From positions 10,264 through 74,263 of the forward strand of contig DJPL01000012.1 in NCBI GenBank assembly GCA_002437415.1: a stretch of DNA of 64,000 nt. Reading direction: 5' to 3'. The position numbers and the translations under genes were made by a program. Origin of the DNA: Ruminococcaceae bacterium UBA6413 (GTDB lineage Bacteria; Bacillota; Clostridia; Oscillospirales; Ruminococcaceae). Position 1 is the first letter of the stretch. The number at the start of each line of letters is the position of its first letter. The notes under the pieces were generated by a model that had not been told where the DNA came from, ran no database searches, and saw only the letters and a list, made by a program, of their open reading frames with translations. Positions 15,787 to 24,471 of this stretch are shown in pieces.

Positions 15787-16164
15787 TTACTTGTTGTTCT
15801 TGCGTACTGTTATAGCCATTGCCGTAAGACCGCCTACCGCAGCCGCACCGAGAGCCGCAAGCTCAAAAGCGGGAACACCAGTGTTTACGTTGCCTGTATT
15901 GCTTGTGCTGTCACCGGGTGTTACCTGAGATGTCGTATCGGGCATTGACATATTATCATCTGTGCTTTCCTCAACACCGCCTGTCGAGCCGCCGGGAGTT
16001 ACAATGTCCTCAGCGCCGCTTACAACGCCGTCTACAATGTCCTCCGCACCGTTTAACACACCGTCAATGATATTGCCGCCTGTAGTACCGTCTGCCGCAA
16101 ATGCGGATACACTGCATACGCAAAGTGTGGCTATGGAAGCTAAAATAGCTGCTGTCTTTTTCAT
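15787..16164 (-). CDS. Small secreted protein with C-terminal anchor helix
   Basis: 125 residues: signal peptide (residues 1-23, ending SAFA), a short tandem repeat (NGAEDIVDGV / SGAEDIV), a Gly/Ser/Thr linker and a C-terminal NTGVPAFE followed by a hydrophobic run and VRKNNK. The end has the shape of a sortase sorting signal (polar motif, helix, basic tail), but the pentapeptide is not canonical LPXTG, so simple membrane anchoring is also possible. AAGGAAAAA lies seven bases before the ATG. Function unknown. It sits alone, convergent with paaK. Confidence 0.75.
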   Translation of the reverse strand: MKKTAAILASIATLCVCSVSAFAADGTTGGNIIDGVLNGAEDIVDGVVSGAEDIVTPGGSTGGVEESTDDNMSMPDTTSQVTPGDSTSNTGNVNTGVPAFELAALGAAAVGGLTAMAITVRKNNK

Positions 16165-16632
16165 ACCGTTTTTCCTTTCGATTATCTGTTATTGTATTCC
16201 GACTGTTTTTCGGATTGTCGGGCAATATTATTATTAACGCTCGGAAAAATGATATTCTATAATTTTTATATGGCATAAATTACAAAAAATCGGTCGTGAT
16301 ATGCTCAGCACTATCCACATTTCTTGGCTCCCTTGTGTAAAGGGAGCTGGCTTGCGGCAAGGCTTGTTTAATTTGAACACAACTATATTCAGCGATACTC
16401 ATACCGTTCAAATTACACAAACCAAATCTGCCGTCAAGACTGAAGGATTGTCTGCTGCCAACATTTTCGCTTGCACAAACGCTTACGCTAACAATCCCTC
16501 AAGAGTTAGCTGAGTGAAACTTAAGAACAGAACCTCGACCTTTTTTTAGGCGGGCAAGAATGCCCGAAGTTGAACGCCCGGAATTTAAGCATCAACGCTT
16601 GAACTCCGGGTGCTAATTATTTATCAATAAGC
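16165..16632. other. Intergenic region with dispersed repeats
   Basis: No gene. It contains GGCTCCCTT/AAGGGAGC near 16325-16347, a GGATTGT/ACAATCC pair spanning ~16444-16497, and a repeat unit at 16551-16608 shared with 51312-51361 on the other strand. These look like inactive intergenic repeats. Confidence 0.55.
16551..16608. repeat. Dispersed intergenic repeat, copy 1
   Basis: GGCGGGCA...ATGCCCGAAGTTGAACGCCC is closely related to the reverse complement of 51312-51361; the shared block ATGCCCGAAGTTGAACGCCC is exact. It carries GGCGGGCA/TGCCCG and CCCGGA/TCCGGG hairpins. Confidence 0.65.
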
Positions 16633-17913
16633 TTACTCAAAAAGACTTCCGAACTGCTTTACAAACGCATCTGCCACCACAGTACCGCCCTCGCCGTTAG
16701 GGTGACCGCCGTATACAGCCTTTGCGGGTTCTTCTGCGGTCGAGAGCAGAGAAGCGAAGTCAAAGAACCTTGCACCGTATTTTTCGGCAATTGCAGGGAT
16801 CTTCTCGTTGAGTGCGGTTCTGATACCCTCGTTTGTTTCCTTGAAGTCCTGCGGAGGTGCGTTGAAAAGTATTACATCACAGCCCTTTTCGGTAAGATAC
16901 GAAACTATCGTGTCGAGGTATTCCTCTATTTCTTCGGCTGTGCTTTTCTTGCCGCCGTATTTGCCCGAAACAATATCGTTTGTGCCGAATGCAACGAGAA
17001 CCGTGTCATACTGTGACACTCTTGACAGCCAGTTCTCATTTGCGGCGGCATCGCTTGCCCTTGCCCAGCCAAGACCGCAGTTGAAGAAAGAAACATCGTC
17101 ACCGAGCTGTGCGGATATCTTTGAAGCCCAGAACTCATATTTCATCAGCTCTGTCTGACAGCCCTGCGTTATGCTGTCGCCGATCGCGGCTACGGTATGC
17201 TTAACATCTCTCTTTGCTCCGATGATCTGAGGGAGCGGGATATCATCGCAGTACTCAAAGGTTTCGCCGTCGGCAGAGCTTGTGGTCGAAGTAAGGGTTG
17301 ACATCTTGTTGCACGGAATGCCCTCGCCCGATACTGTCCACTCCCACACAAGATAATGACCCTCGGGGATATTCATTGTAACGGGGTCGCTCCAATAACT
17401 CTCATCTGAGGTTACCTCTTTTGTCGTCTTGCCGCCGAAGGTCACAGGCGTGCGGTTTGTGATTTCGTCCTCGGTGCTTGTACCGCCGTCAGCAATAACG
17501 GCATCGGAAACGGTATATGTACCTCCGTCCTTACCGACAAATGCTGCCTTGCCCTTTGCATAGGTCGAGTCGACCATATTGGTAAAGAAGAACTTGTACT
17601 CAAGCTCGCCGTACTGCTCAACAGGCAGATATGCCCTATAGGTCACATTTTCCGCTTTTTCTATATAGAAATTGTTGCCTGTCGATATGACAGTGTTCGA
17701 CACATATGTAGTAAAATCGGTTACAGGCTTTTCGGGCTTTGATGATGTGTCGGAGGAATTTTCCGCTGACGCTTCCGAGGAAGTGCCGGAAGAAGTCGTG
17801 CTTTCGGCAGATGAGCTTTCCGATACACTGTCTGTCGGCTGTGATGTGCAGGCTGTCACTGCGCATATTGATAATGCAAGCAGCAGTGCGGTAAGTGATT
17901 TTATTTTTTTCAT
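16633..17913 (-). CDS. SGNH/GDSL-family hydrolase lipoprotein
   Basis: 426 residues. Lipoprotein signal with lipobox VTAC (C22), then a Ser/Thr/Glu linker (~25-65), an N-terminal beta domain (~70-235) and an SGNH hydrolase domain (~240-425). Nucleophile S247 in GDSITQG, oxyanion residues in block II (NCGLG ~278-282) and N312 of GTND, and H404 in GGHPNGEGG. The Asp usually three residues before the His is Tyr401, so the triad is incomplete or the acid comes from elsewhere. Such proteins are often carbohydrate acetyl-esterases on the cell surface. Single gene; its terminator is not obvious. Confidence 0.85.
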   Translation of the reverse strand: MKKIKSLTALLLALSICAVTACTSQPTDSVSESSSAESTTSSGTSSEASAENSSDTSSKPEKPVTDFTTYVSNTVISTGNNFYIEKAENVTYRAYLPVEQYGELEYKFFFTNMVDSTYAKGKAAFVGKDGGTYTVSDAVIADGGTSTEDEITNRTPVTFGGKTTKEVTSDESYWSDPVTMNIPEGHYLVWEWTVSGEGIPCNKMSTLTSTTSSADGETFEYCDDIPLPQIIGAKRDVKHTVAAIGDSITQGCQTELMKYEFWASKISAQLGDDVSFFNCGLGWARASDAAANENWLSRVSQYDTVLVAFGTNDIVSGKYGGKKSTAEEIEEYLDTIVSYLTEKGCDVILFNAPPQDFKETNEGIRTALNEKIPAIAEKYGARFFDFASLLSTAEEPAKAVYGGHPNGEGGTVVADAFVKQFGSLFE

Positions 17914-18004
17914 AGATGGTATCCTTTCGCAGATATATTCAAGGCGGCGTCTGCATAAAATGATTTGCCGTCCGCCGCCTGTTTATTGACTTTAATGCCA
18001 TGTC

Positions 18005-18892
18005 TTATTCTATACCGGCTGATTGTCTGACGCTCTTCCAGCTGTTGTCGTCAATTACATAATTATCGCCGTTCTTTTCTCCGTAGGGAATATAGAAGTC
18101 GGTTATGCTTGAGCCTGTCTGGGAAAGCGTATAAAGAATTGCCTTTATCTTTGCGTCATAGTCGCCCTGCTCAATATTCGTATTTGTGAAGTTGATTATG
18201 AAATCAATATATTCGGCAAGCGTCTTTTCGCCCGTTCCGATGAAGTTCTGATCTATGAACGCCGATATAGCGGTCGCCGATACCTTACAGGGATAAAGCT
18301 CGTCCTTAACGCCGTAGTCGGGGAGCGTCAGATAGGTATACATCTGATTTGCCGTGAAGATCTGCGTGCCCTGTTTTATCACCGTAACGGTGTTGTCCTT
18401 CTTGTTTTCGTACTTTATCTCACTCGGGATAGTGAGCGTTGTGTTACCGACCATATCGAAAAGCTCGCTCAGGGTGGATTTTGTAAAGCGTATGTATTTG
18501 TTTATTGTAAGCCCGGTCTTTTCGGAAAGCTGTTTTGCCACTTCCGTTTCGCCCGACTGCTCGCATATCTGCTTTATTGTGCCGCCGCCGAGCTCAGTGC
18601 TCGGAAGATAGGGCATCAGCACAAAAGTGTTTGCCGTGGCGCGGTAGGTCACTGTCATATATTTATCGGGCGTTGTGTCCGCGTCGGCTGAAAGAGTGAG
18701 CAGAACCGAGAAGTTATATGACGAGTCGGGGGTAAACGCTGTGCCCTGCGGCTGTGAAACGTTTACGGTAGCGTCGTTTTTCTGCGACTCGTAAAAGCTG
18801 TTCAGCAGTATATTTGATACTAACGCTACAAGAACCGCCGTAACTATAAAGGCTATAGCATATATGTACCAGTTGCTTCTTCTTTTTATCAA
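18005..18892 (-). CDS. Divergent LytR-CpsA-Psr (LCP)-like membrane protein
   Basis: 295 residues from the TTG at 18892, which has GGAGG nine bases upstream; an earlier TTG at 18901 sits directly on the ribosome site. One N-terminal membrane helix (~residues 8-32) with the bulk outside. The extracellular part follows the LCP plan: FSVLLTLS strand, a variable arm, Y(I)RFTKSTLSELFDMVG, IPSEIKYEN, then an IKQGTQIFTANQMYTYL stretch. LCP enzymes attach teichoic acids or polysaccharides to peptidoglycan. The canonical Arg/Asp residues are partly lost, so activity is uncertain. Divergent from alr. Confidence 0.65.
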   Translation of the reverse strand: MIKRRSNWYIYAIAFIVTAVLVALVSNILLNSFYESQKNDATVNVSQPQGTAFTPDSSYNFSVLLTLSADADTTPDKYMTVTYRATANTFVLMPYLPSTELGGGTIKQICEQSGETEVAKQLSEKTGLTINKYIRFTKSTLSELFDMVGNTTLTIPSEIKYENKKDNTVTVIKQGTQIFTANQMYTYLTLPDYGVKDELYPCKVSATAISAFIDQNFIGTGEKTLAEYIDFIINFTNTNIEQGDYDAKIKAILYTLSQTGSSITDFYIPYGEKNGDNYVIDDNSWKSVRQSAGIE

Positions 18893-19046
18893 TTTTATCA
18901 ACCTCCGAAGGCTTGAAATTTACTCAGAAAAATAGTATAATACTATAATAGCACAAAATGAGAAAAAAAACAAGGTGTATTTTTCGTTCGCAGAACCTGT
19001 ATCCCTGCTGTTTTTCGCATAATAATTTACATAAAGAGGTTATAGT

Positions 19047-20186
19047 ATGAACAGATTTTTAAAGCGCGCGTGGGCTGAGATCGACCTAGATGCGCTCACA
19101 CATAACTACAATGAGATAAAAAAGCTTGCAAAGGGCAAGGAGATACTTGCGGTGGTAAAGGCAAACGCCTACGGTCATGACGATAAGGCGGTATGCCTTA
19201 AGCTTCAGGAGCTCGGTGTTAAGTATTACGGCGTGTCAAATCTGTGGGAGGGCGAAAAGCTCCGTCAGCACGGCATAACAGGCACTATATTGACCTTCGG
19301 CTACACCGATGAGGATTATTTTGACGAACTGCTCGAATACGGCATCACCCAGACTGCGGGCAGTGTGCAGTACGCAAAGGAGCTCAGCGACTATGCCGTA
19401 AGCAAGGGCGTAAAGCTTCCTGTACATATAAAGGTGAATACAGGTATGACCCGTGTCGGCATTGACACCGAAGAAGAAATGCTCGAAATACTCTCTATGC
19501 CCGGACTTGACTGCAAGGCGGCATATACCCACTTTGCGGCGGCTGACAGCTTAGATCCGTCAGATGTCGACTATACAAATAAGCAGCAGGAAAAGCTGAT
19601 GAAGACAGCAAGCGACAAGGGACTGCTTATCCACTCGCAGAACAGCGGAGGAATAGTATATCACGGCGATTTCGGCGGCGATATAGTCCGTGCGGGCGTT
19701 ATCCTATACGGTCACTGCCCGAACTATCCGCTTGAAGTGCCGTTTGAGATGAAGAGCGTTATGACGGTAAAATCCGTTGTTTCACAGCTCAAAGCTATCC
19801 CCGCGGGCACTCAGATAAGCTACGGCAGAACATATACCGCCGATAAGGAAATGACTGTAGCGGTTATTCCGATAGGCTACGCCGACGGTTATTTCCGTGA
19901 TTTCAGTTCAAAGGGAAAGATGCTGATAAACGGCGTTCTGTGTCCTGTTGTCGGCAGGGTATGTATGGATCAGACCATTGTCGATGTAAGCAATGTGCCT
20001 GATGTCAAGACAGGTGATATCGTCTATGTATATTCCGACAAGTGCGAGGAAACAAGCGTTGACTATAACGCAAGCCTTATCGGAACTATCGGATACGAGC
20101 TTACCTGTGCGGTCGCACTGCGCATACCGAGAGTGATCATCGAAAACGGTAAGATAAAAGAAGTAGTGCGCTACGGACTTATTTAA
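19047..20186 (+). CDS. alr: Alanine racemase
   Basis: 379 residues. It interconverts L- and D-alanine for peptidoglycan, using PLP bound to K38 in VVKANAYGH; the second catalytic residue is Y259 in SYGRTY. A C-terminal beta domain carries VGRVCMDQ. Full length and all key residues present, cytoplasmic. AAAGAGG lies six bases before the ATG. It stands alone, divergent from the LCP-like gene, and ends at a symmetric terminator shared with the convergent zinc-ribbon operon. Confidence 0.95.
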   Translation: MNRFLKRAWAEIDLDALTHNYNEIKKLAKGKEILAVVKANAYGHDDKAVCLKLQELGVKYYGVSNLWEGEKLRQHGITGTILTFGYTDEDYFDELLEYGITQTAGSVQYAKELSDYAVSKGVKLPVHIKVNTGMTRVGIDTEEEMLEILSMPGLDCKAAYTHFAAADSLDPSDVDYTNKQQEKLMKTASDKGLLIHSQNSGGIVYHGDFGGDIVRAGVILYGHCPNYPLEVPFEMKSVMTVKSVVSQLKAIPAGTQISYGRTYTADKEMTVAVIPIGYADGYFRDFSSKGKMLINGVLCPVVGRVCMDQTIVDVSNVPDVKTGDIVYVYSDKCEETSVDYNASLIGTIGYELTCAVALRIPRVIIENGKIKEVVRYGLI

Positions 20187-20204
20187 GCGGCTGTAATGTA
20201 AATA

Positions 20205-20238
20205 AAAAATCCCCGCGGGCATTTTACCCGCGGGTTTT
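20205..20238. terminator. Bidirectional terminator between alr and the zinc-ribbon operon
   Basis: CCCGCGGG (20212-20219) and CCCGCGGG (20227-20234) pair around CATTTTA, with AAAAAA on one side and TTTT on the other, serving both converging units. Confidence 0.9.
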
Positions 20239-20256
20239 CTGTATACTGTTCCAAGC

Positions 20257-20985
20257 TTATTCAGGCTTCTTAGCTCCGCAGTTTGAGCAGAACTTCTGTC
20301 CCGAAGTGTTCTTACTGCCGCATACGCAGTACCAATCGCCGTTCTGAGGAGCGGTCGCGTTCACCGCGTTGCTTGCAGGCTGACCTGTCGGCGCGGCATT
20401 CTGCATAGGAGCCTGATAATTCTGCTGATACTGCTGTGCCTGCTGAGGCTGACCGTAACTGTTGCTGTAGCTGCCCTGAAATGGTTGTTGAGCATTGTTC
20501 TGATAGCCGTAGCCGCCCTGATATGACGAGTTATAGTTATTCTGATAATTCGGCATATTGTATGACTGCTGAGCCGCCGTGTTCTGTGCGGCTGCTGCGG
20601 TAAGCGCCTTGTCGGCGATCGTTTTGAAGCCGATAACGGACGCGAATATTCCGAAAGCGGTTATAAGCACGCAGAATACCATAGCTACAATAAGACCTGT
20701 TGTAACCATAGAAAGCGTAAAGTCTACCGCCTCGCTTGCCGTGGCGAAGCCCTCATAGTCGAGGTCGCCGCTTGCGATAGCGTCCCACATCAGCTCTCTG
20801 AACGCTTCACCCCCGAAAAATCCGTTGAGAATGCCGAGAGTCACAACGCTTATCAGCTCAAAGAACGAAAGTATCGCTGTGATTATCGTTGTTACCATGA
20901 TGCCGGTACGCTTGCTTGTTGTAGGCGTCTGCTTGTATTTTGAGCACAGTACAAGCACCACTATTGATATTGCTATAAGTACCAA
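20257..20985 (-). CDS. Membrane protein with C-terminal zinc ribbon (paralogue 3 of 3)
   Basis: 242 residues, TTG start with AGGAG about ten bases upstream. Three hydrophobic helices (residues ~1-15, ~28-52, ~88-120), the second preceded by KYKQTPTTSKRTG; then a long Gln/Asn/Tyr/Ala-rich linker (~135-215), and a zinc ribbon CVCGSKN...CSNCGAKKPE at the very end. It is clearly related to the two genes upstream. The ribbon would sit on a flexible arm in the cytoplasm. Function unknown; the family plan (small membrane domain plus zinc ribbon) recurs in Clostridia. Separated by 25 bases from the middle gene. Confidence 0.75.
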   Translation of the reverse strand: MVLIAISIVVLVLCSKYKQTPTTSKRTGIMVTTIITAILSFFELISVVTLGILNGFFGGEAFRELMWDAIASGDLDYEGFATASEAVDFTLSMVTTGLIVAMVFCVLITAFGIFASVIGFKTIADKALTAAAAQNTAAQQSYNMPNYQNNYNSSYQGGYGYQNNAQQPFQGSYSNSYGQPQQAQQYQQNYQAPMQNAAPTGQPASNAVNATAPQNGDWYCVCGSKNTSGQKFCSNCGAKKPE

Positions 20986-21010
20986 TTTCTTCTATCTCCT
21001 TTAATAAATC

Positions 21011-21514
21011 TTATCTTATGTGTCCGCAGTATATGCAGAACTTGTTGTCCGACTCGTTATACTTGCCACAGCTTTTGCACTGCCAAGCGGTGTTTTCGGT
21101 AGTAAAGCTCTGCTGAACGTTTGCGGTGGGCTGTGCGCGGTATATCTGTTGCGCCCTTGCGGCATTTACTCTCTGCTGTTCGTTGTACGCCGCGGCAGTG
21201 AGCTCATTGTTACTCATACACTTATATCCCTTGATACAGGCGATAACGCCGAGAGTGATCACGCCGATGTAGTATATAACAACGAGCGTATATAACACCG
21301 AAGAGAACACCGAAAGACCCGAATAGGTGATGTTGTCTTCCGTGCCGTAATACGACGGTATCACACCGAACAGCACGGTCAGAGCCTTTATTCCTGTCAG
21401 CACTGTCAGTATAATGGTTATGACCTTTATACCTGTGCGCTTTGACAAGGCAGGATATTCCTTATATGAGCCGCACAGCACAAGCAAGGCTATCGCAAGA
21501 CCTATATGAAGCAT
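21011..21514 (-). CDS. Membrane protein with C-terminal zinc ribbon (paralogue 2 of 3)
   Basis: 167 residues, ATG with AAGGAGG upstream. Hydrophobic segments at ~1-14, ~28-50 and ~72-95; SYKEYPALSKRTG precedes the second, GYKCMSNNELTAAAY follows the third, then a short linker and CKSCGKYN...CIYCGHIR. It matches the neighbours in order and in the KR-rich turn, so the three arose by tandem duplication. No enzymatic motif. The gap to the first gene is only 12 bases. Confidence 0.75.
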   Translation of the reverse strand: MLHIGLAIALLVLCGSYKEYPALSKRTGIKVITIILTVLTGIKALTVLFGVIPSYYGTEDNITYSGLSVFSSVLYTLVVIYYIGVITLGVIACIKGYKCMSNNELTAAAYNEQQRVNAARAQQIYRAQPTANVQQSFTTENTAWQCKSCGKYNESDNKFCIYCGHIR

Positions 21515-21526
21515 ACAGGTTCCTCC

Positions 21527-22177
21527 TTACTGACTGTTTGTGTTGTCTGAGGGCGCGTTTTTCTTAGCGCCGCACTGTGAGCAGAAATCTCCGCCGATGT
21601 CCTTGTTTACAGTGCCGCATACGTTGCACTGCCATGTGCTGAACTGAGGGTTCGGCATTGCCTGAGGCGGTACCTGATAGCCCTGTGTGTACTGCTGCTG
21701 AAGAGCGTTTGCTCTGTCATAGGCTTTCTTTTTGAGCTCCTTGTCGGAAAGTGTGGCGTATCCGACAATGCACATTATAATTCCCGCAATCACCGTTGCG
21801 ATAACTACTATATAATATGAAACGTATATCGCATATTCGCTGGTTCCCGGTGTGAACGAAGAGAAATTATAGCTTGTGAAGTAGTCGTAAGGGTTGCACA
21901 GCAGTCTGAAAAAGTCGACCTTGAATAAAAGGAGCAGTGAGTCAAAGACTGTCAGAAGTACCGTTGTTGCGGTGAGCGACCTTCTTTTGCCGAGCGTGGG
22001 TTTTCTTCTGTACTTTGCGGTTATAATAAGTACCGATATTATAAATACCACAACCGCTATGTAAAATATAAAGCCGTCAAAAAGGTTGGATAACAGCTTG
22101 TCTGTAGTGCTCTGATAACCGTCTGCATTGTCTGTGTAAAGCTCGATCAGACGAGATGCCGATAATAATTTGTTCAT
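21527..22177 (-). CDS. Membrane protein with C-terminal zinc ribbon (paralogue 1 of 3)
   Basis: 216 residues, first gene of the operon, ATG behind AGGAGG. N-terminal extension of ~30 residues, then membrane helices (~33-53, ~68-88, ~118-145); KYRRKPTLGKR precedes the second helix and GYATLSDKELKKKAY follows the third. The C-terminus is a zinc ribbon CNVCGTVN...CSQCGAKKN. Inferred topology puts the ribbon inside the cell. No known function; possible roles are scaffolding or sensing at the membrane. Confidence 0.75.
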   Translation of the reverse strand: MNKLLSASRLIELYTDNADGYQSTTDKLLSNLFDGFIFYIAVVVFIISVLIITAKYRRKPTLGKRRSLTATTVLLTVFDSLLLLFKVDFFRLLCNPYDYFTSYNFSSFTPGTSEYAIYVSYYIVVIATVIAGIIMCIVGYATLSDKELKKKAYDRANALQQQYTQGYQVPPQAMPNPQFSTWQCNVCGTVNKDIGGDFCSQCGAKKNAPSDNTNSQ

Positions 22178-22309
22178 GTGCTTCCTCCTGAAAAATTTTC
22201 GTCAGTTTCTGATTTTTTTATCTGCGGTAAAGCCTTGTTTTTTCTGTAAAAGCTTACCTTAAAGTGATTTTACCACATTACGCGGCGAATGTCAATCAAG
22301 TAAAAAATA

Positions 22310-22338
22310 TTGACAATCACCGCCGACGGATATATAAT
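22310..22338 (+). promoter_or_regulatory. Promoter of galE
   Basis: TTGACA (22310-22315), 17 bases, TATAAT (22333-22338). Confidence 0.85.
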
Positions 22339-22433
22339 ATGTATTGTAAATCGGTATGATATTATCGCTTTATGCGATGATACCGTTTTGTAACGGCAAA
22401 CACAGAAACGATGCCGTGGAAAGGATTATTATT

Positions 22434-23432
22434 ATGGCAGTATTGGTAACAGGCGGAGCAGGCTATATCGGCTCACACACCTGCGTGGAGCTTCTTAACG
22501 CAGGCGAGGATATTATTGTAATAGACAACTTCTACAACTCAAAGCCGAAGGCTATCGAGGCTATCAAGGAGATAACCGGCAGAGATTTCAGATTTTACGA
22601 GAACGACTGCTGTGACAGAGAAGCGCTCGACAGAATTTTCAGAGAGAACTTCATCACAGAGGTAATACATTTTGCAGGCTACAAGGCAGTAGGCGAAAGC
22701 TGTGTAAAGCCTATAATGTACTATGAGAACAACATAAATTCGACCCTTGCACTTATCGAAACGATGCAGAAGTACGGCTGTAAGAAGCTCGTATTCAGCT
22801 CAAGCGCTACAGTTTACGGCATACCCGAAAAAGTACCGGTAACAGAGGATTTCCCCTTAAGCGCCATCAACCCCTACGGCTCTACAAAGCTTATGATAGA
22901 GAATATGTGCAGAGAGCTGTACGCTTCGGACGATCAGTGGAGCATTATACTTTTACGTTACTTTAATCCTATCGGTGCGCATGAGAGCGGCAAGCTTGGT
23001 GAAGACCCCAACGGTATACCGAACAATCTTATGCCTCTTATCCTCCGCACGGCGGCAGGCAAGATGGCTACACTGAGCGTATTCGGCAACGACTATCCCA
23101 CACCCGACGGCACTTGCGTAAGAGATTACATTCACGTTGTAGACTTAGCGCTCGGTCACGTTGCGGCAATAAAGGCGGCAAGAGCGCACACAGGCTGTCC
23201 CGCATATAACCTCGGCACAGGCAAGGGCTATTCTGTGCTTGATATAATAAACGCCTTTGAAAAGGTAAACAAGGTGAAGGTTCCTTATGTAATAACAGGC
23301 AGAAGACCCGGCGATGCCGCTTCCTGCTACTCAAACCCCGCACTCGCAAAGAAAAAGCTCGGCTGGACGGCAAAAAGAGGTCTTGAGCAGATGTGCCGCG
23401 ACAGCTGGAATTATATCAAGGCAAATTCATAA
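22434..23432 (+). CDS. galE: UDP-glucose 4-epimerase
   Basis: 332 residues from ATG 22434 (AAGGA upstream); the longer frame to 22356 has no site. It interconverts UDP-glucose and UDP-galactose using bound NAD. The Rossmann motif TGGAGYIGSH is at residues 6-15, the SSSATVYG strand follows, and the catalytic pair Y148/K152 is in NPYGSTK. Full length for GalE. It supplies UDP-galactose for surface glycans and handles galactose freed by the alpha-galactosidase encoded 1 kb downstream. Monocistronic by promoter and terminator. Confidence 0.95.
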   Translation: MAVLVTGGAGYIGSHTCVELLNAGEDIIVIDNFYNSKPKAIEAIKEITGRDFRFYENDCCDREALDRIFRENFITEVIHFAGYKAVGESCVKPIMYYENNINSTLALIETMQKYGCKKLVFSSSATVYGIPEKVPVTEDFPLSAINPYGSTKLMIENMCRELYASDDQWSIILLRYFNPIGAHESGKLGEDPNGIPNNLMPLILRTAAGKMATLSVFGNDYPTPDGTCVRDYIHVVDLALGHVAAIKAARAHTGCPAYNLGTGKGYSVLDIINAFEKVNKVKVPYVITGRRPGDAASCYSNPALAKKKLGWTAKRGLEQMCRDSWNYIKANS

Positions 23433-23473
23433 AAGCTCTGTTTCAGACGATAATATAACGAACGGATATATGC

Positions 23474-23515
23474 AAAGGCCGCTCGGCGCATAGGCTGTGC
23501 CGCGCGGCTTTTCTT
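23474..23515 (+). terminator. Terminator of galE
   Basis: A long GC-rich stem: GGCCGCTCGGCGCA with TGCCGCGCGGCTT around TAGGCTG, with one mismatch region, then TTTTC. Confidence 0.8.
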
Positions 23516-23533
23516 ATGATGAACGGAGATAAT

Positions 23534-24037
23534 ATGAAATTTACATTCTGCCCCGACTGCGGAGCGAAGCTTATCGGACGCACAATAGGCGATGACGGCG
23601 ATGTGCCGTACTGCGAGCATTGCGACCGTCCGTGGTTTGATATATTCTACAACTGCGTGATAGTGCTTGCAAAACGCGGCAACAAATACGCCCTTATCCG
23701 TCAGCACAGCGGTGACGGTACAGTGAGCGAGGAACGCTATGTCTGCGTATCGGGATATATAAAGACAGGCGAAACGGCAGAGCAGGCGGCTGTGCGCGAG
23801 GTCACGGAGGAGCTTGGCTTAAAGCCGCTTTCGGTGCGCCTTGTCGCGACATATGCCTATAACAAAAAGCCTATGCTTATGACAGGCTTTCTTGCCGAGC
23901 TTCCCGAGGGCGAATTTTCGCTGTCAGATGAGCTTATAACCGCGCATTGGTTTGACGAAAGTGAGGTTCGCGCAAAGTTTAAAGGAAGCTCGGTATGTGA
24001 CCGATTGTTTGATGATATAAAAGGAGAAAAGCTATGA
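23534..24037 (+). CDS. Nudix hydrolase with N-terminal zinc ribbon
   Basis: 167 residues, ATG 23534 preceded by GGAG; in-frame ATGs at 23516/23519 lack a site. An N-terminal ribbon CPDCGAKL...CEHCDRPW (residues ~6-34) is followed by a Nudix domain whose box spans residues 74-96, with REVTEE as the metal-binding core. Family members hydrolyse nucleoside diphosphates linked to another group; a zinc ribbon plus Nudix layout is shared with NADH pyrophosphatase (NudC), but the NudC SQPWPFP motif is absent. Its stop overlaps the thioesterase start (ATGA). Confidence 0.85.
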   Translation: MKFTFCPDCGAKLIGRTIGDDGDVPYCEHCDRPWFDIFYNCVIVLAKRGNKYALIRQHSGDGTVSEERYVCVSGYIKTGETAEQAAVREVTEELGLKPLSVRLVATYAYNKKPMLMTGFLAELPEGEFSLSDELITAHWFDESEVRAKFKGSSVCDRLFDDIKGEKL

Positions 24038-24471
24038 AAAAGGATTTACCGCCCATAGAGCCCTATGAGCGAACAGCGCACTACTATGAAACCGACAGAA
24101 TGGGTATAATACACCATTCAAATTATATAAGGTGGTTTGAGGAAACAAGAATACACTACCTTGAAAAGGCAGGCTACCCTTATTCCGAGATGGAAAAGGA
24201 CGGAGTTATGATACCTGTGCTTTCTGCCGAATGCACATATAAGAATGCCGTGCGCTTTGACGAAACGGTGCTTATAGACCTTAAGATAACGGAATTCAAC
24301 GGCTTCAAGATGACTATCGATTACATAGTAAGAGGCAAGGAAAACGGCGATATCAAGGCTACCGGCAGAACACGCCATTTCTTTGTAAATAACGACTTCA
24401 AGCCTATAAGGGTAAAGGACAAATTCCCGAGAGTATACGATGTATTCAACGACCGCAAGGAGGAAGAATGA
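24034..24471 (+). CDS. YbgC/4HBT-family acyl-CoA thioesterase
   Basis: 145 residues of one hot-dog domain. The YETDRMGIIHHSNYIRWFEE region matches the YbgC/4-hydroxybenzoyl-CoA thioesterase signature, with D21 as the likely catalytic acid. It hydrolyses short or aromatic acyl-CoA in the cytoplasm; the exact substrate is not visible. It is coupled at both ends by ATGA overlaps (four bases each), upstream with the Nudix gene and downstream with GH36. Confidence 0.85.
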   Translation: MKKDLPPIEPYERTAHYYETDRMGIIHHSNYIRWFEETRIHYLEKAGYPYSEMEKDGVMIPVLSAECTYKNAVRFDETVLIDLKITEFNGFKMTIDYIVRGKENGDIKATGRTRHFFVNNDFKPIRVKDKFPRVYDVFNDRKEEE

